Assembly: GCA_018242295.1 (NCBI GenBank)
Contig: JAFECE010000009.1
Location: 1-64,000, forward strand
DNA from: Pseudomonadota bacterium
GTDB taxonomy: Bacteria > Pseudomonadota > Alphaproteobacteria > Rhizobiales > Hyphomicrobiaceae
Reading direction: 5' to 3'
DNA length: 64,000 nucleotides
A model generated the notes under the pieces. That model did not search any database and had not been told where the DNA came from. It saw nothing but the letters and a program-made list of their open reading frames with translations. This document shows, in pieces, positions 9,481 through 17,647 of the stretch. Each line of letters begins with the position of its first letter. Position 1 is the stretch's first letter. Both the position numbers and the translations under genes were made by a program.

Positions 9481-9955
9481 CGATCGATCTTTCCGGGCAA
9501 AAGGGTTGGCGAAACGGGGCAGTCGAAACCTCTTGCCAATTGATCCTACAAATCGCGCGCGCGCTATGGGCTTTTCAAGCAAATGCCCCTGACGGTTTCG
9601 ACAGTTGATTGGCCGCGCCTATATGAGACTTTGTGCGAGCCAGCGAAGCCTCCGTCCGCGCGTTGGCCAGATAGCGGGCGTCTCGTTTCTCTCCCAGACC
9701 GAGGCGCCCGCACGCGAGAAGCTCTCGCAATTCTCTCTGTGCAAATCAGGCCGCCAGTGCCGCCGGAAAATTTGCATCCGGTGCGTGCGTAGAAGTCGCG
9801 CAATCGCGGCCCGCGAACATTCTATTTTCAATTTGAGCAGAATTCTCAAAGCGCCACTGTCGTTCCGATCAGGTTCTTGAACGATGCTTCTCCGGCATTG
9901 TTCGCGCCCAGCAAAGCTTGCCAGCAACGTCGCCTTGCATCGATAGGAGAGGTGG
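9481..9955. other. Intergenic region
   Basis: About 475 bases between the alcohol dehydrogenase start and the small gene at 9956. Short frames on both strands are Arg-rich shadows. I see no RNA gene or strong repeat here; it presumably carries promoters for both flanks. Confidence 0.4.
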
Positions 9956-10210
9956 ATGAACGATCAGACTACGTCGCAATACCGGAAGGTTGGCCGCAGC
10001 CTCCATCGTCATCTCGCCTATCGCCTGAGACGGAATATCATCAGCCAGCGGATGACGCGCGGCCGCTACCGCGTAAGATCGATTTTTCGGCAAGAGACTG
10101 GAGCCGCCCCGCAACCGTTTCCCGCACATCATTTGACGGCATCGAACAACGATCTCGATCATTTGACCAGCACGCTCGACCTGTTCGAGGGCGGCCATGC
10201 CAGCGGCTGA
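9956..10210 (+). CDS. Hypothetical small basic protein
   Basis: Predicted 84-residue protein with no family resemblance. The N-terminal half is strongly basic (RKVGRSLHRHLAYRLRRNI) and the C-terminal half is mixed and more acidic (NDLDHLTSTLDLFEGG). It has a good ribosome binding site (AGGAGAGG three bases before the ATG), and its end overlaps the next gene by 14 bases, which suggests cotranslation. The good start signals are the main reason to keep it; it may be nonfunctional like its neighbour. Confidence 0.35.
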   Translation: MNDQTTSQYRKVGRSLHRHLAYRLRRNIISQRMTRGRYRVRSIFRQETGAAPQPFPAHHLTASNNDLDHLTSTLDLFEGGHASG

Positions 10211-11204
10211 GCAAAGGGCCTCACTGACAAGTGATTATGACGCAAGCGGAACCATTTTTCCGCATCCGGCCTTACGGCGGCTGTTGAACATTCAGCGCGA
10301 GTTCGAGCAATCGTTCGCGCCAAAGCAGCCCCGTGGAACATCATCGCTACACGCCGAGCGCGCCATCGAAACGCTGGCGCGTTGGCGGCAGATGGCAAAG
10401 CGGACGCTCATCCGCGTTGCGATGGTTTCGATTTTGGCCAATCTCGCGGTGCTGATCGCACCGGTCGCTCTCCTTCAAAATTCCGATTTGGTTTTGCGGG
10501 ATAGAGGGCTCGCGCCGCTTCTGTCAGTACCGCTTCTGACGCTAATCTTGATCGCTGCGATGTTGATGCTCGACCTTCGTCGAAGGATGATTTTGAACGG
10601 CCTGGCGGTCTCGATGGAAATGCTCCTCGGCAACGCGCTACTCTCTGCCATGATGACCTCTGGGCCGACGCAGGAACGTGGCTATGTGGATACCCTGCGC
10701 GACCTACACAAAGTGCGCGTTTTCCTCGGAAGCCCGGCAATGCTGCATCTCACTGATGCGCCGATGCTGCCGCTTTTTCTCGCCTGGATCATCCTCATAA
10801 ATCCGGGTCTCGGTGCGATCGTGTTGATCGCAGCGCTCGTATCGGGGACCGCTGTAGTGAAACGCGCGCGGGCGTCCTGCGTTGCGCAGGCGCTGACGGC
10901 GGCCGCGATCCTTGGGTGGAGCGCGCATCTCGTGATCGCCGGCACGCTGACCGTCGGAATGATGATCGCAGCCGCCATCATTGCCGGCCGCGCGCTTCGC
11001 TCATTTGAAGGCGTGATCGGGGGATGGGAGTCTGCGATGCACGCATGGACGGCATATGCTCGCGTTCGCGCAGCGTTTGAGAACCTTGCCGCAGTTGCCG
11101 CAATCCCGCTTTCGCCGTCACTGCCGCCCGGAATTGCGGTGGCAAACGTGCTGCCGATTGGGAACGCAAAGCAGAAAAGCCATCATATCGCGATGAGTTG
11201 TTGA
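10197..11204 (+). pseudogene. Truncated type I secretion ABC transporter membrane domain (PrtD/HlyB-like remnant)
   Basis: The 335-residue frame resembles the membrane domain of PrtD-type type I secretion exporters: the first helices with ANLAVLIAPVALLQNSDLVL, then DTLRDLHKVRVFLGSPAML, DAPMLPLFLAWIILINPGLG, and the final pair ending MIAAAIIAGRALRSFEGVIG. Roughly 70-80 residues that normally lie between the two last helical blocks seem to be missing (the join is near TAVVKRARASCVAQAL). There is no ATP-binding cassette at all: the frame ends inside the opposing LuxR-type gene. It therefore cannot power export alone. It is either a decaying gene or a repurposed membrane protein; it remains open over 1 kb, which argues for recent or slow decay. 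Confidence 0.6.
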
Positions 11205-11857
11205 GCAACGACCTTCGCAACCGCCTGCGTCGTCGTCGTGCAGTTCAGCTTTTCTCGTGCGGAATTCAGGTGGAACCGTACCGTGCGTTCGCTGATCCCG
11301 AGGATTACGCTTGCCTCCCACGCCGACTTGCCGGCTGCCACCCATCGCAAGCAGTCCAGTTCTCTCGCCGATATTACGAGCGCATCGGATGTATCGATGC
11401 CATTTCGGCGCAGCATATGGCTATGGAAATAGTCACCGAGTGTTTTGAGCTCGGCACAGGAGGGCGCACCTTCCGCATCCGTGTCGCCCGCCAGAGGCAA
11501 GCTGCGTGTGTATCCTAAAATCGCGATCTCGCGGCCGCGGGCCGTCAGCTCGATCGCCGACTCTGAAGCTTCGCTGCTGCTATAGCCTTTCCGTAGCTGC
11601 GCGAGTTTCGTGATTTCCAGATTGGCCAGTTGCGCAGGCGGAATGGGATAAGGCGTAATCGCTTGGCTTGCAAAATCGCTGCTGAACGCACAATGCACGA
11701 ACGCGCGGCTCGAATGCCGGGGGATATTCACACACAAATAGAAAAGATCATTGAGATGATAAATCGAACGCGTGGCAGAAAGGAATGCGACGCCCTTGTC
11801 TCGCTCGACGATCGCCGCCGGATCCGGCACGATCTGCGCTAATACGCCCTTCAGCAC
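11183..11857 (-). CDS. LuxR-type transcriptional regulator (autoinducer-domain-like, LuxR solo)
   Basis: Predicted 224-residue regulator. The C-terminus is a clear LuxR helix-turn-helix: ISARELDCLRWVAAGKSAWE followed by ILGISERTVRFHLNSAREKL and a TTTQAVAKV tail, as in acyl-homoserine-lactone receptors. The N-terminal 150 residues have the size and pattern of an autoinducer-binding domain but lack an obvious full set of its conserved Trp/Tyr/Asp residues. No luxI-type synthase lies in the window, so it would be an orphan receptor. Its 3' end overlaps the end of the opposing transporter remnant by 22 bases. Confidence 0.75.
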   Translation of the reverse strand: MLKGVLAQIVPDPAAIVERDKGVAFLSATRSIYHLNDLFYLCVNIPRHSSRAFVHCAFSSDFASQAITPYPIPPAQLANLEITKLAQLRKGYSSSEASESAIELTARGREIAILGYTRSLPLAGDTDAEGAPSCAELKTLGDYFHSHMLRRNGIDTSDALVISARELDCLRWVAAGKSAWEASVILGISERTVRFHLNSAREKLNCTTTTQAVAKVVAQQLIAI

Positions 11858-12243
11858 TGTAAAATAAATCCAGAGTATAAAGAGGCTCTAAAACATTTTT
11901 GATTGTAACGCCGTCGCGTGGAGTATGCGTAAAGCGGCGCTGCATCATTTTAAATTAAATGCGTATGCGGACGATTTGCAGAAAGTGCCGCGCGGGGCAG
12001 GGGCTTTCGAAGCATTGGTGAGCGTGGAGGTTAGGCAACGCCGCGCCGTAATGAGAGCCAACCGGCTGCGCCGCGCTCGACGTCTTGTTGCGAATCACAT
12101 CCCCTATGGGTGAAGCCAAGCATTCATTGCAATTCTCGTTTTTCTAACCTCGATGTTCTCAGTTTTCAAATTTCCAAGCTTCCGATTTTTCAGACTGCGA
12201 ATTTCAGATTTCTCAAATCAGTTTTCAGACGGGTTCTTATATT
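11858..12243. other. Intergenic region with pyrimidine-rich leader of the OMP gene
   Basis: No gene seen. The last 110 bases (about 12135-12240) are strikingly T/C-rich on the plus strand and contain several imperfect TTTTCAGA/TTTCAAAT-type units (for example TTTTCAAATTTCC, TTTTTCAGAC, TTTCAGATTTC, TTTTCAGAC). This probably forms the untranslated leader of the outer-membrane protein gene. Confidence 0.45.
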
Positions 12244-13011
12244 ATGAAAATAGCTCAGCTGTTGACAGCGCTACTCTTGTGCCTTCTCGGAGCTTCGGCG
12301 GCACATGCCGATGGGCTGGATCTTCCTTGGGGTGGGCCGCCCGGAACGCCATGCGGCGGAATTTATTCCGGTCTCTACGTTGGCGGAGAACTCGGCGGCG
12401 GCAGCATGAGAACGAATGCGACGGGCGATGCGGGTTCCATCAGCGCCAATGATGGAGGCTTCACCATCGGTCAGTACAGTGGCTACAACTACCAATGCGG
12501 TGATGCGCTCATCGGCGTTGAATCGGAATTCAGCTATTTCGGCGCTGAAGCCCGGCCTGGATGCCAGGGCTGCGGTGAAGCCTTCAGCTCATCGATGAAC
12601 TGGTTCAGCTCGCTTCGCGGCAGAGTGGGCGTAGTGGCGGATGACAACATCTTGTTATTCGCCACCGGCGGCCTCGCATATTCCACTGTCAGGCACGAAT
12701 TCAGCGATCCATTTGCGCCGGGCGGACCGTTTGGACAGTCGAATAGCGATACGAAATTGGGCTGGACAGTCGGCGGCGGCTTCGAAATGTTTCTGAGGGA
12801 CAACTGGGCATTCCGCGCCGACGCACTGTTCGTCGATCTGGGGCGTGACGGCCAAACCTTTTCATTCGATTCCTGCGGCGGCGGACCCTGCAATGTGCAC
12901 GTAACCTGGGATGACAGCTTCTGGGTAACCCGTATCGGCCTGACCTATCTCTTTAACGCGGGGTCGGCGCCGCCCATCCCGGAATATGCCCCAGAGTATA
13001 GCGTGAAGTGA
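12244..13011 (+). CDS. Outer membrane beta-barrel protein
   Basis: Predicted 255-residue porin-like protein. A signal peptide (LLTALLLCLLGASAAHA) precedes a barrel opening YSGLYVGGELGGGS, a pattern typical of the small Omp25/RopB-type barrels of Hyphomicrobiales. Alternating amphipathic strands follow (GQYSGYNYQCGDALIGVESE, LRGRVGVVADDNILLFATGG, GWTVGGGFEMFL), ending in VTRIGLTYLFN with a short Pro/Glu tail. Four Cys residues within the mature part (about residues 37-105) are unusual for a barrel and may form loop disulfides. A stem-loop follows the gene. Confidence 0.85.
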   Translation: MKIAQLLTALLLCLLGASAAHADGLDLPWGGPPGTPCGGIYSGLYVGGELGGGSMRTNATGDAGSISANDGGFTIGQYSGYNYQCGDALIGVESEFSYFGAEARPGCQGCGEAFSSSMNWFSSLRGRVGVVADDNILLFATGGLAYSTVRHEFSDPFAPGGPFGQSNSDTKLGWTVGGGFEMFLRDNWAFRADALFVDLGRDGQTFSFDSCGGGPCNVHVTWDDSFWVTRIGLTYLFNAGSAPPIPEYAPEYSVK

Positions 13012-13049
13012 GGTTCGGCGCGCCGATTCCGAAATCAATGGCACGAAAT

Positions 13050-13082
13050 AGGGCGGACGATGCAACGTCCGCCCTCTAAATT
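13050..13082 (+). terminator. Terminator-like stem-loop after the OMP gene
   Basis: A perfect 10-bp stem AGGGCGGACG/CGTCCGCCCT with a 6-nt loop lies 39 bases after the OMP stop codon, followed by CTAAATTT. The T-run is weak, but position and GC-rich stem fit intrinsic termination, perhaps in both directions since the next small gene converges on it. Confidence 0.6.
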
Positions 13083-13107
13083 TGTGATCAGCAAGAAGTT
13101 GCTTCTG

Positions 13108-13320
13108 TTACGCCGCAGAGGCTTCGGAGACTTCCGGCTGCCACGCTCTGGAGGCATCGGCAGCGGCTGCAAGAGCGACGAGATACGTCGTCGAAATTTC
13201 TCCGGACTGAAACATTGCGTCGACCCGGGCAGCCTCCGCCATCATGTCGGCGATTTCGTCATCCGAAAGCCGCTCGGAATAGGCCGCGGAAAGCTCGATC
13301 TTGGAATTGCATTCAACCAT
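13108..13320 (-). CDS. Hypothetical small acidic protein
   Basis: Predicted 70-residue soluble protein (MVECNSKIELSAAYSERL... ending in an Ala/Glu-rich tail). It is helical in character with SDDEIADMMAEAARVDAMF and no membrane segment. I recognise no family. I prefer the ATG at 13320 because an upstream start 16 codons earlier lacks a ribosome binding site. It sits between the OMP gene and a Nudix gene, and composition is protein-like, but it could be a chance frame. Confidence 0.4.
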   Translation of the reverse strand: MVECNSKIELSAAYSERLSDDEIADMMAEAARVDAMFQSGEISTTYLVALAAAADASRAWQPEVSEASAA

Positions 13321-13508
13321 GACGCCACTCGATTCCGTTAATTTTTCGCGCTTGTCCGGCCATCCCAATCTTCGAGTCGATCGGCGCGCATATGTTCGAT
13401 ATCGGCGATATTCCCTAAGATCTTCAAAGCTTTCGCTGGTCCGATGCAGAGTTGCTTAAAATGCGGTTAGCGGTGCTCCTTATTGGATCGAAATCGGTGC
13501 GGCGACCC

Positions 13509-13973
13509 TCATTCGGACCGCCACAATAGGTCGAGCCGGTTCAAAAATTCGCCCTGGCTTTTCAGGATTTTTGCGCGGGCTGTAGCGAGATCGAACCACG
13601 CGGCGCGATCAATCTCGGGAAAATTTTGCATTCGGCCGGAGCGCGGCGGCCATTCTATGCTGAATGGATTGCTAACGAGCGTCTCGGGATTCCAATCGGC
13701 CCCTATCGCCCAAACGTGAACGCTTTTTCCTCCGGCTTGCCGCACCGACCCGAGGGGCGTCGCCGCGCCCTTCGGATGAAACCCTGTCTCCTCGGCGAAT
13801 TCGCGCAAGGCAGCTTTATATAAGTCTTCTCCGTTCCGGACTTCGCCTTTGGGCACGGTCCAGGAACCTTCATCTTTTTTGCGCCAGTATGGTCCCCCGG
13901 GGTGCCCGAGCAGGACTTCAAGCCCGTTCCGGTCGCGATACAACAATACGCCGGCGCTCGTCGCAGTTTTCAC
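13509..13973 (-). CDS. Nudix hydrolase (NTP pyrophosphohydrolase-like)
   Basis: Predicted 154-residue Nudix enzyme, which would hydrolyse a nucleoside diphosphate linked to another moiety. The Nudix box reads GEVRNGEDLYKAALREFAEE followed by TGF, matching the G-x5-E-x7-RE-U-x-EE-x-GU signature in full. The sequence opening (SAGVLLYRDRNGLEVLLGHPGGPYW) and WTVPKGE resemble the small diadenosine-polyphosphate or NTP-clearing subgroup. A much longer open frame extends upstream but reads across the divergent Nudix gene; the likely start is GTG at 13973, only 24 bases from the ATG of that gene. Confidence 0.85.
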   Translation of the reverse strand: MKTATSAGVLLYRDRNGLEVLLGHPGGPYWRKKDEGSWTVPKGEVRNGEDLYKAALREFAEETGFHPKGAATPLGSVRQAGGKSVHVWAIGADWNPETLVSNPFSIEWPPRSGRMQNFPEIDRAAWFDLATARAKILKSQGEFLNRLDLLWRSE

Positions 13974-13997
13974 GTTATCGCTTTCGACGTAAATAGA

Positions 13998-14411
13998 ATG
14001 GCCATGCCGCTTCCTCGAACGCCTGCCCTCACCGCCGATTGCGTTGTCGTCGACCCGGACCGCGGCGTGCTGATGGTCCGGCGAAAAAATCCGCCCTACA
14101 AGGGTTATCTGGCGCTTCCCGGTGGATTTGTCGAAATTGGCGAAGCCGTCGAGGATGCCGCGCGGCGTGAACTCAAGGAAGAAACGGGCCTCGATGCGAT
14201 GAACCTTGCTCTCGTCGGCGTCTACTCGCGCCCCGATCGTGATCCGCGCGGCCACGTCTGCTCGGTCGCGTTCCTGACGAGTGATGTGCGAGGGGAGCCG
14301 AAAGCGGGTGACGATGCGGAAGCTTTCGACTGGATAAAAGATTTCGATGGCGTTGAAATCGCCTTCGATCACCGAGAAATTATCACTGACGCGCTGAACC
14401 TCATCCGATGA
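13998..14411 (+). CDS. Nudix hydrolase (ADP-ribose pyrophosphatase-like)
   Basis: Predicted 137-residue Nudix enzyme with a complete box, GGFVEIGEAVEDAARRELKE then ETGL. The opening RTPALTADCVVVDPDRGVLM and the GYLALPGGFVE loop are typical of the ADP-ribose or NADH pyrophosphatase-like group, with NPPYKGYLALPGG close to archaeal and alphaproteobacterial homologues. The start is ATG 13998; longer in-frame starts would overlap the divergent Nudix gene. It is followed after 11 bases by cbpA on the same strand, so a Nudix-cbpA-cbpM-kinase transcript is likely. Confidence 0.85.
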   Translation: MAMPLPRTPALTADCVVVDPDRGVLMVRRKNPPYKGYLALPGGFVEIGEAVEDAARRELKEETGLDAMNLALVGVYSRPDRDPRGHVCSVAFLTSDVRGEPKAGDDAEAFDWIKDFDGVEIAFDHREIITDALNLIR

Positions 14412-14422
14412 TGTGAGCCCCA

Positions 14423-15358
14423 ATGGAATTCAAGGACTACTACAAAATCCTGGGCGTCGAGCGGAACGCCACCGAGGATGACATCAAACGTGCGTACCGC
14501 AAGCTCGCCCGGACCTATCATCCCGACATCAACAAAGAGGCTGGCGCCGAGGCGAAATTCAAAGAAATCGGCGAAGCCAATGACGTCCTGAGCAATCCCG
14601 AAAAGCGTGCAGCTTACGATCAGCTCGGCAAGGATTACCAGGCAGGACAGGACTTCCGGCCGCCGCCGAACTGGGACGCCGGATTCGAATTCTCCGGCCG
14701 GCCCGCCGAGGGTGAGTTCAGCGACTTTTTCGAGGCGATTTTCGGAGCCGCTCGCGCCCAGCGGCCCGGCCGCACGCAAACGACGTTCCGCATGCGCGGC
14801 GAAGATCATCACGCCAAGATCATCGTCGATTTGCAAGACGCGTTGGATGGCGCAACGCGCACCATTACCCTTCGCGTGCCCGAGGTCGACGATGGGGGCC
14901 ACGTCCTGGTGCGCGACAAAAGCCTGACGGTGCAGATTCCGAAAGGCGTAACCGAGGGCCAAAGCATCCGCCTGAAGGGGCAGGGTTCGCCCGGTATCGG
15001 CGGCGGACCGGCTGGCGATCTCTACCTCGAAATTCGCTTCAAACCCGATTCCCCTTACCGCGTTGTCGGCAAAGATCTTTACTTCGATCTTCCGATTGCC
15101 CCTTGGGAGGCCGCGTTGGGCGCAAGCGTGAAGATGCCGACCCCCGCGGGAGCCATCATGCTCAAAGTTCCTCCCGGTTCCGCACATGGCCGCGAATTGC
15201 GCGTGAAGGGACGCGGAATTCCGGCGGCGCCACCCGGCGACCTCTACGCGGTTCTCAAGATTGTCTGGCCGCCGGCGAACAACGAAAAGGCTCGGCAGGT
15301 TTATGAGGAAATGGCGAAGGAGCTGGCGTTCGATCCGCGCGCCGGCCTCGGAATCTGA
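14423..15358 (+). CDS. cbpA: CbpA-like J-domain cochaperone
   Basis: Predicted 311-residue DnaJ-type cochaperone of Hsp70. The J domain occupies residues 1-70 ([20 protein letters not shown], catalytic HPD in RTYHPDIN), followed by a Gly/Phe/Pro segment. There is no zinc-finger domain, and two C-terminal substrate-binding domains follow ([53 protein letters not shown]). This layout is CbpA rather than DnaJ. In E. coli CbpA also binds curved DNA and is inhibited by CbpM; the presence of a CbpM-like gene 17 bases downstream supports the same regulation here. Confidence 0.9.
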   Translation: MEFKDYYKILGVERNATEDDIKRAYRKLARTYHPDINKEAGAEAKFKEIGEANDVLSNPEKRAAYDQLGKDYQAGQDFRPPPNWDAGFEFSGRPAEGEFSDFFEAIFGAARAQRPGRTQTTFRMRGEDHHAKIIVDLQDALDGATRTITLRVPEVDDGGHVLVRDKSLTVQIPKGVTEGQSIRLKGQGSPGIGGGPAGDLYLEIRFKPDSPYRVVGKDLYFDLPIAPWEAALGASVKMPTPAGAIMLKVPPGSAHGRELRVKGRGIPAAPPGDLYAVLKIVWPPANNEKARQVYEEMAKELAFDPRAGLGI

Positions 15359-15375
15359 GGCTTGGAGTTTGAGAC

Positions 15376-15738
15376 ATGGCAAATGGAGAGCGTGAGCCCA
15401 TGCCCGTTGAAATGATCGGTCCGGCAGCAGTCTATTCACTCGAAGAACTGAGCCAGAATTGCCAAGTCGAAGTGGCATGGATCGCGGAGCTTGTAGCGCA
15501 AGGCATCGTCGAGCCCCAGGGAAGAAATCCATCAGAATGGAAGTTCTCAGGCCTGAGCATCGTCCGCATCGCAAAAGCAAAGCGATTTGAACGCGACCTT
15601 GGAGTGAACCCCGCAGGCATTGCCCTGGTTTTCGAACTGCTGAACGAGATCGACCAGCTGCACGCGCGATTGAATGTCCTTACGGGAACGAAAAGCTCGC
15701 TTGCCGGCAGGACCGATGAGCATCGCACGCTCCCTTGA
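15376..15738 (+). CDS. cbpM: CbpM-like chaperone modulator
   Basis: Predicted 120-residue regulator. A MerR-like fold is suggested by YSLEELSQNCQVEVAWIAEL and a long C-terminal helical arm (GIALVFELLNEIDQLHARL). In E. coli CbpM binds the J domain of CbpA and blocks its cochaperone and DNA-binding activity. Assignment rests on these two patterns plus the position directly after cbpA. GGAG lies nine bases before the ATG. The last bases overlap a possible TTG start for the downstream kinase. Confidence 0.8.
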   Translation: MANGEREPMPVEMIGPAAVYSLEELSQNCQVEVAWIAELVAQGIVEPQGRNPSEWKFSGLSIVRIAKAKRFERDLGVNPAGIALVFELLNEIDQLHARLNVLTGTKSSLAGRTDEHRTLP

Positions 15739-15764
15739 AATCAGCTTTTGTCGCGACACGCATC

Positions 15765-16694
15765 ATGCCGGGAAAACACATCATTGCGGTTGGCCATGCC
15801 GCACTCGATTATGTTTATCGGATCGAGGCTTTTCCGTCGTCTCCCACAAAAATCCGCGCCCTCGACCACATTGCGAGCGGCGGCGGCATGGCAGCGAACG
15901 CCGCAGCCGCCATCGCGCGCCTCGGAGGCGACGTCTCGCTCTGGGCGCGCATCGGCGATGACCCGTCAGGCGCAATAATTCGCCAGCAATTGGCTGCAGT
16001 GGGCGTCGGCACGACTCATGTCCGCTCCTGCGCCGGCGTTTCATCAGCGACGGCCGCGGTTATCGTCGATCGCAACGGCGAACGGCTCGTCATTAGCGAG
16101 GACGATCACGAATTTCCCCTGTCCGCCGATTGGCTTCCGATCGCCGATATCCAATATGCGAAAGCCGTCTCGAGCGACCTGACATGGCTTGAAGGCACAG
16201 TCGCCGCATTTGGCGCGGCTCGCGCGCGTGCCATTCCGACCGTGCTCGATATCGATTTGAATAGCGGGCAGCTCCTTTCGAAGGTTCTCGCGCTAACCGA
16301 TTACGCGATCTTTTCGGCACCTGCCTTCAGGCAGTTCGTCAAAGGCGGAAGTGACGAGGAGCGTCTGGCGGCACTCGTCCATTCAGGAGTTCGCCATGCC
16401 GGCGTAACGCGCGGTGCGCAAGGATATCTCTGGATGAGCCGCGAGGAAGAGCTAGGTCTTGAGCCCGCATTCCCCGTTGCCGTCGTCGACACGACCGGAG
16501 CCGGCGATGCGTTTCACGGTGCTTTTGCGTGGGCGATCGCAGAAGGGTTGAAGGATGCGGAATGCGCGCGCATCGCTTCCGTAGTCGCCGCCATGAGCTG
16601 TCGCGGACTAGGCGCTCGCGCCGCTTTGCCGACTCAAAACGAGGTTCATCAGTTCCTGGCGGCGCATCAATCTCTTTCGGCACCGCGGGCATAA
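15765..16694 (+). CDS. PfkB family carbohydrate kinase
   Basis: Predicted 309-residue ribokinase-fold sugar kinase. The first signature is present as ASGGGMAANAAAAIARLGGD and the second, catalytic one as VVDTTGAGDAFHGAFAWAI, where the Asp of GAGD acts as base. The opening IIAVGHAALDYVYRIEAFP is typical of the group sometimes annotated as sulfofructose or fructose kinases, but the sugar cannot be named from sequence. I favour ATG 15765; a TTG at 15735 overlapping the cbpM stop would add ten residues. Close packing suggests the same operon as cbpAM. Confidence 0.8.
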   Translation: MPGKHIIAVGHAALDYVYRIEAFPSSPTKIRALDHIASGGGMAANAAAAIARLGGDVSLWARIGDDPSGAIIRQQLAAVGVGTTHVRSCAGVSSATAAVIVDRNGERLVISEDDHEFPLSADWLPIADIQYAKAVSSDLTWLEGTVAAFGAARARAIPTVLDIDLNSGQLLSKVLALTDYAIFSAPAFRQFVKGGSDEERLAALVHSGVRHAGVTRGAQGYLWMSREEELGLEPAFPVAVVDTTGAGDAFHGAFAWAIAEGLKDAECARIASVVAAMSCRGLGARAALPTQNEVHQFLAAHQSLSAPRA

Positions 16695-16944
16695 AGCACG
16701 GCCTCCGCCTGTTGCGTCGCGGAATAGCTGTTCATCTGGACTGTGCATTTCTCGTGGCTCGTCGTGACCACAAGCAGATGGTATCCTTACCTAAAACGGC
16801 ATCCCGCACGTTTGAGCACATTTGCATCGGGTTTGTGCGATGCGGCGCAAACTGAAAAATTTTTGGTGTTTTTGATAGAGATGATTGGCTTTTTCGGAGC
16901 GATCGGCGTTTCATCCCCGCCATAAAAATAAAGGGGGACACCCA

Positions 16945-17082
16945 ATGCCCGAGTCGGCCTACACGATGATTTTCGCAGTCGAGGCACTTCTTGTACTTGG
17001 CGCTATCGGCACTGGCCTAGTCGTTTTCGTTACAAACCGCAATCATCGTGCGGATCAAAAAGTGGCTGCTCGCAGAGAGTAG
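16945..17082 (+). CDS. Small single-pass membrane protein
   Basis: Predicted 45-residue protein, mostly one membrane helix (MIFAVEALLVLGAIGTGLVV) followed by a short basic tail with NRNHRADQKVAARRE. A strong ribosome binding site (AAGGGGG, seven bases before ATG) supports translation. No family is recognised. Such one-helix proteins often act as small subunits or regulators of membrane complexes, but nothing nearby suggests a partner. Confidence 0.55.
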   Translation: MPESAYTMIFAVEALLVLGAIGTGLVVFVTNRNHRADQKVAARRE

Positions 17083-17647
17083 CAAATTCGCTTTACAGCC
17101 TGATGTTCGGTTGGCGACGGCGTAATCCAACTGCGCCCGATCGCGACCTTGCGCGCGCCTGAGCAAATTGCATCAACTGAAATTCATGTCCGGAGCTTAT
17201 TGCCGGTCGCCGTTGGGGGACGCCCTTTGGCGGATCAGCAATGGTTATAGACTAATTTTTTTTTGGATTCCGGTGTAATTCTATTCGCCGAATATGAACG
17301 CAAACGAAAACTAATCCGTAGCGCATTTTTGCGCTGCCTTTCCCATGACATCATCCGCAGTCTTCGCAGGACCTTTGAAGAGGATTCCGGTTTTTCTCTA
17401 TCTATGACTTTCGTCTCGGATGACTCTGGGCTGATTTGGCCCCCTATTAAAAACTGCGAATAGGCGGTACACTGCCCATTGTATATTGCATCAATAATTT
17501 TTTTCTTACGTATTAATTTTATTAATCTTCGAACTTGACCCCGTCGACACGGCAATATTGCCGTTGAACCGCCGGGGTCATTTCCATAATAGCGGCTCTT
17601 GCAAGCAACGCCTCCAGGTCCCGCGTTTCGCGTGCTGAGGGCATCCA
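17083..17647. other. AT-richer intergenic region
   Basis: About 565 bases without a supported gene. GC drops locally (around 17245-17535), with an A/T-rich run TTTTTTTTTGG at about 17260 and AATAATTTTTTTC at about 17490. A nested palindrome lies at 17536-17580. The two longest frames, one per strand, show no protein family. Confidence 0.45.
17536..17580. repeat. Nested palindrome (double stem-loop)
   Basis: The outer arms TGACCCCG (17536-17543) and CGGGGTCA (17573-17580) are perfect inverted repeats. Inside them sits a perfect 16-base palindrome ACGGCAATATTGCCGT (17549-17564). It lies 67 bases beyond the stop of the minus-strand gene ending at 17648. It lacks a clean T-run on either strand, so an intrinsic terminator is possible but not assured. 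Confidence 0.75.

Noticed and set aside
13509..14423. A 304-codon frame joining the minus-strand Nudix gene to upstream sequence
   Set aside because: The upstream half is antisense to a second Nudix gene with its own full motif, so the real gene starts at GTG 13973.
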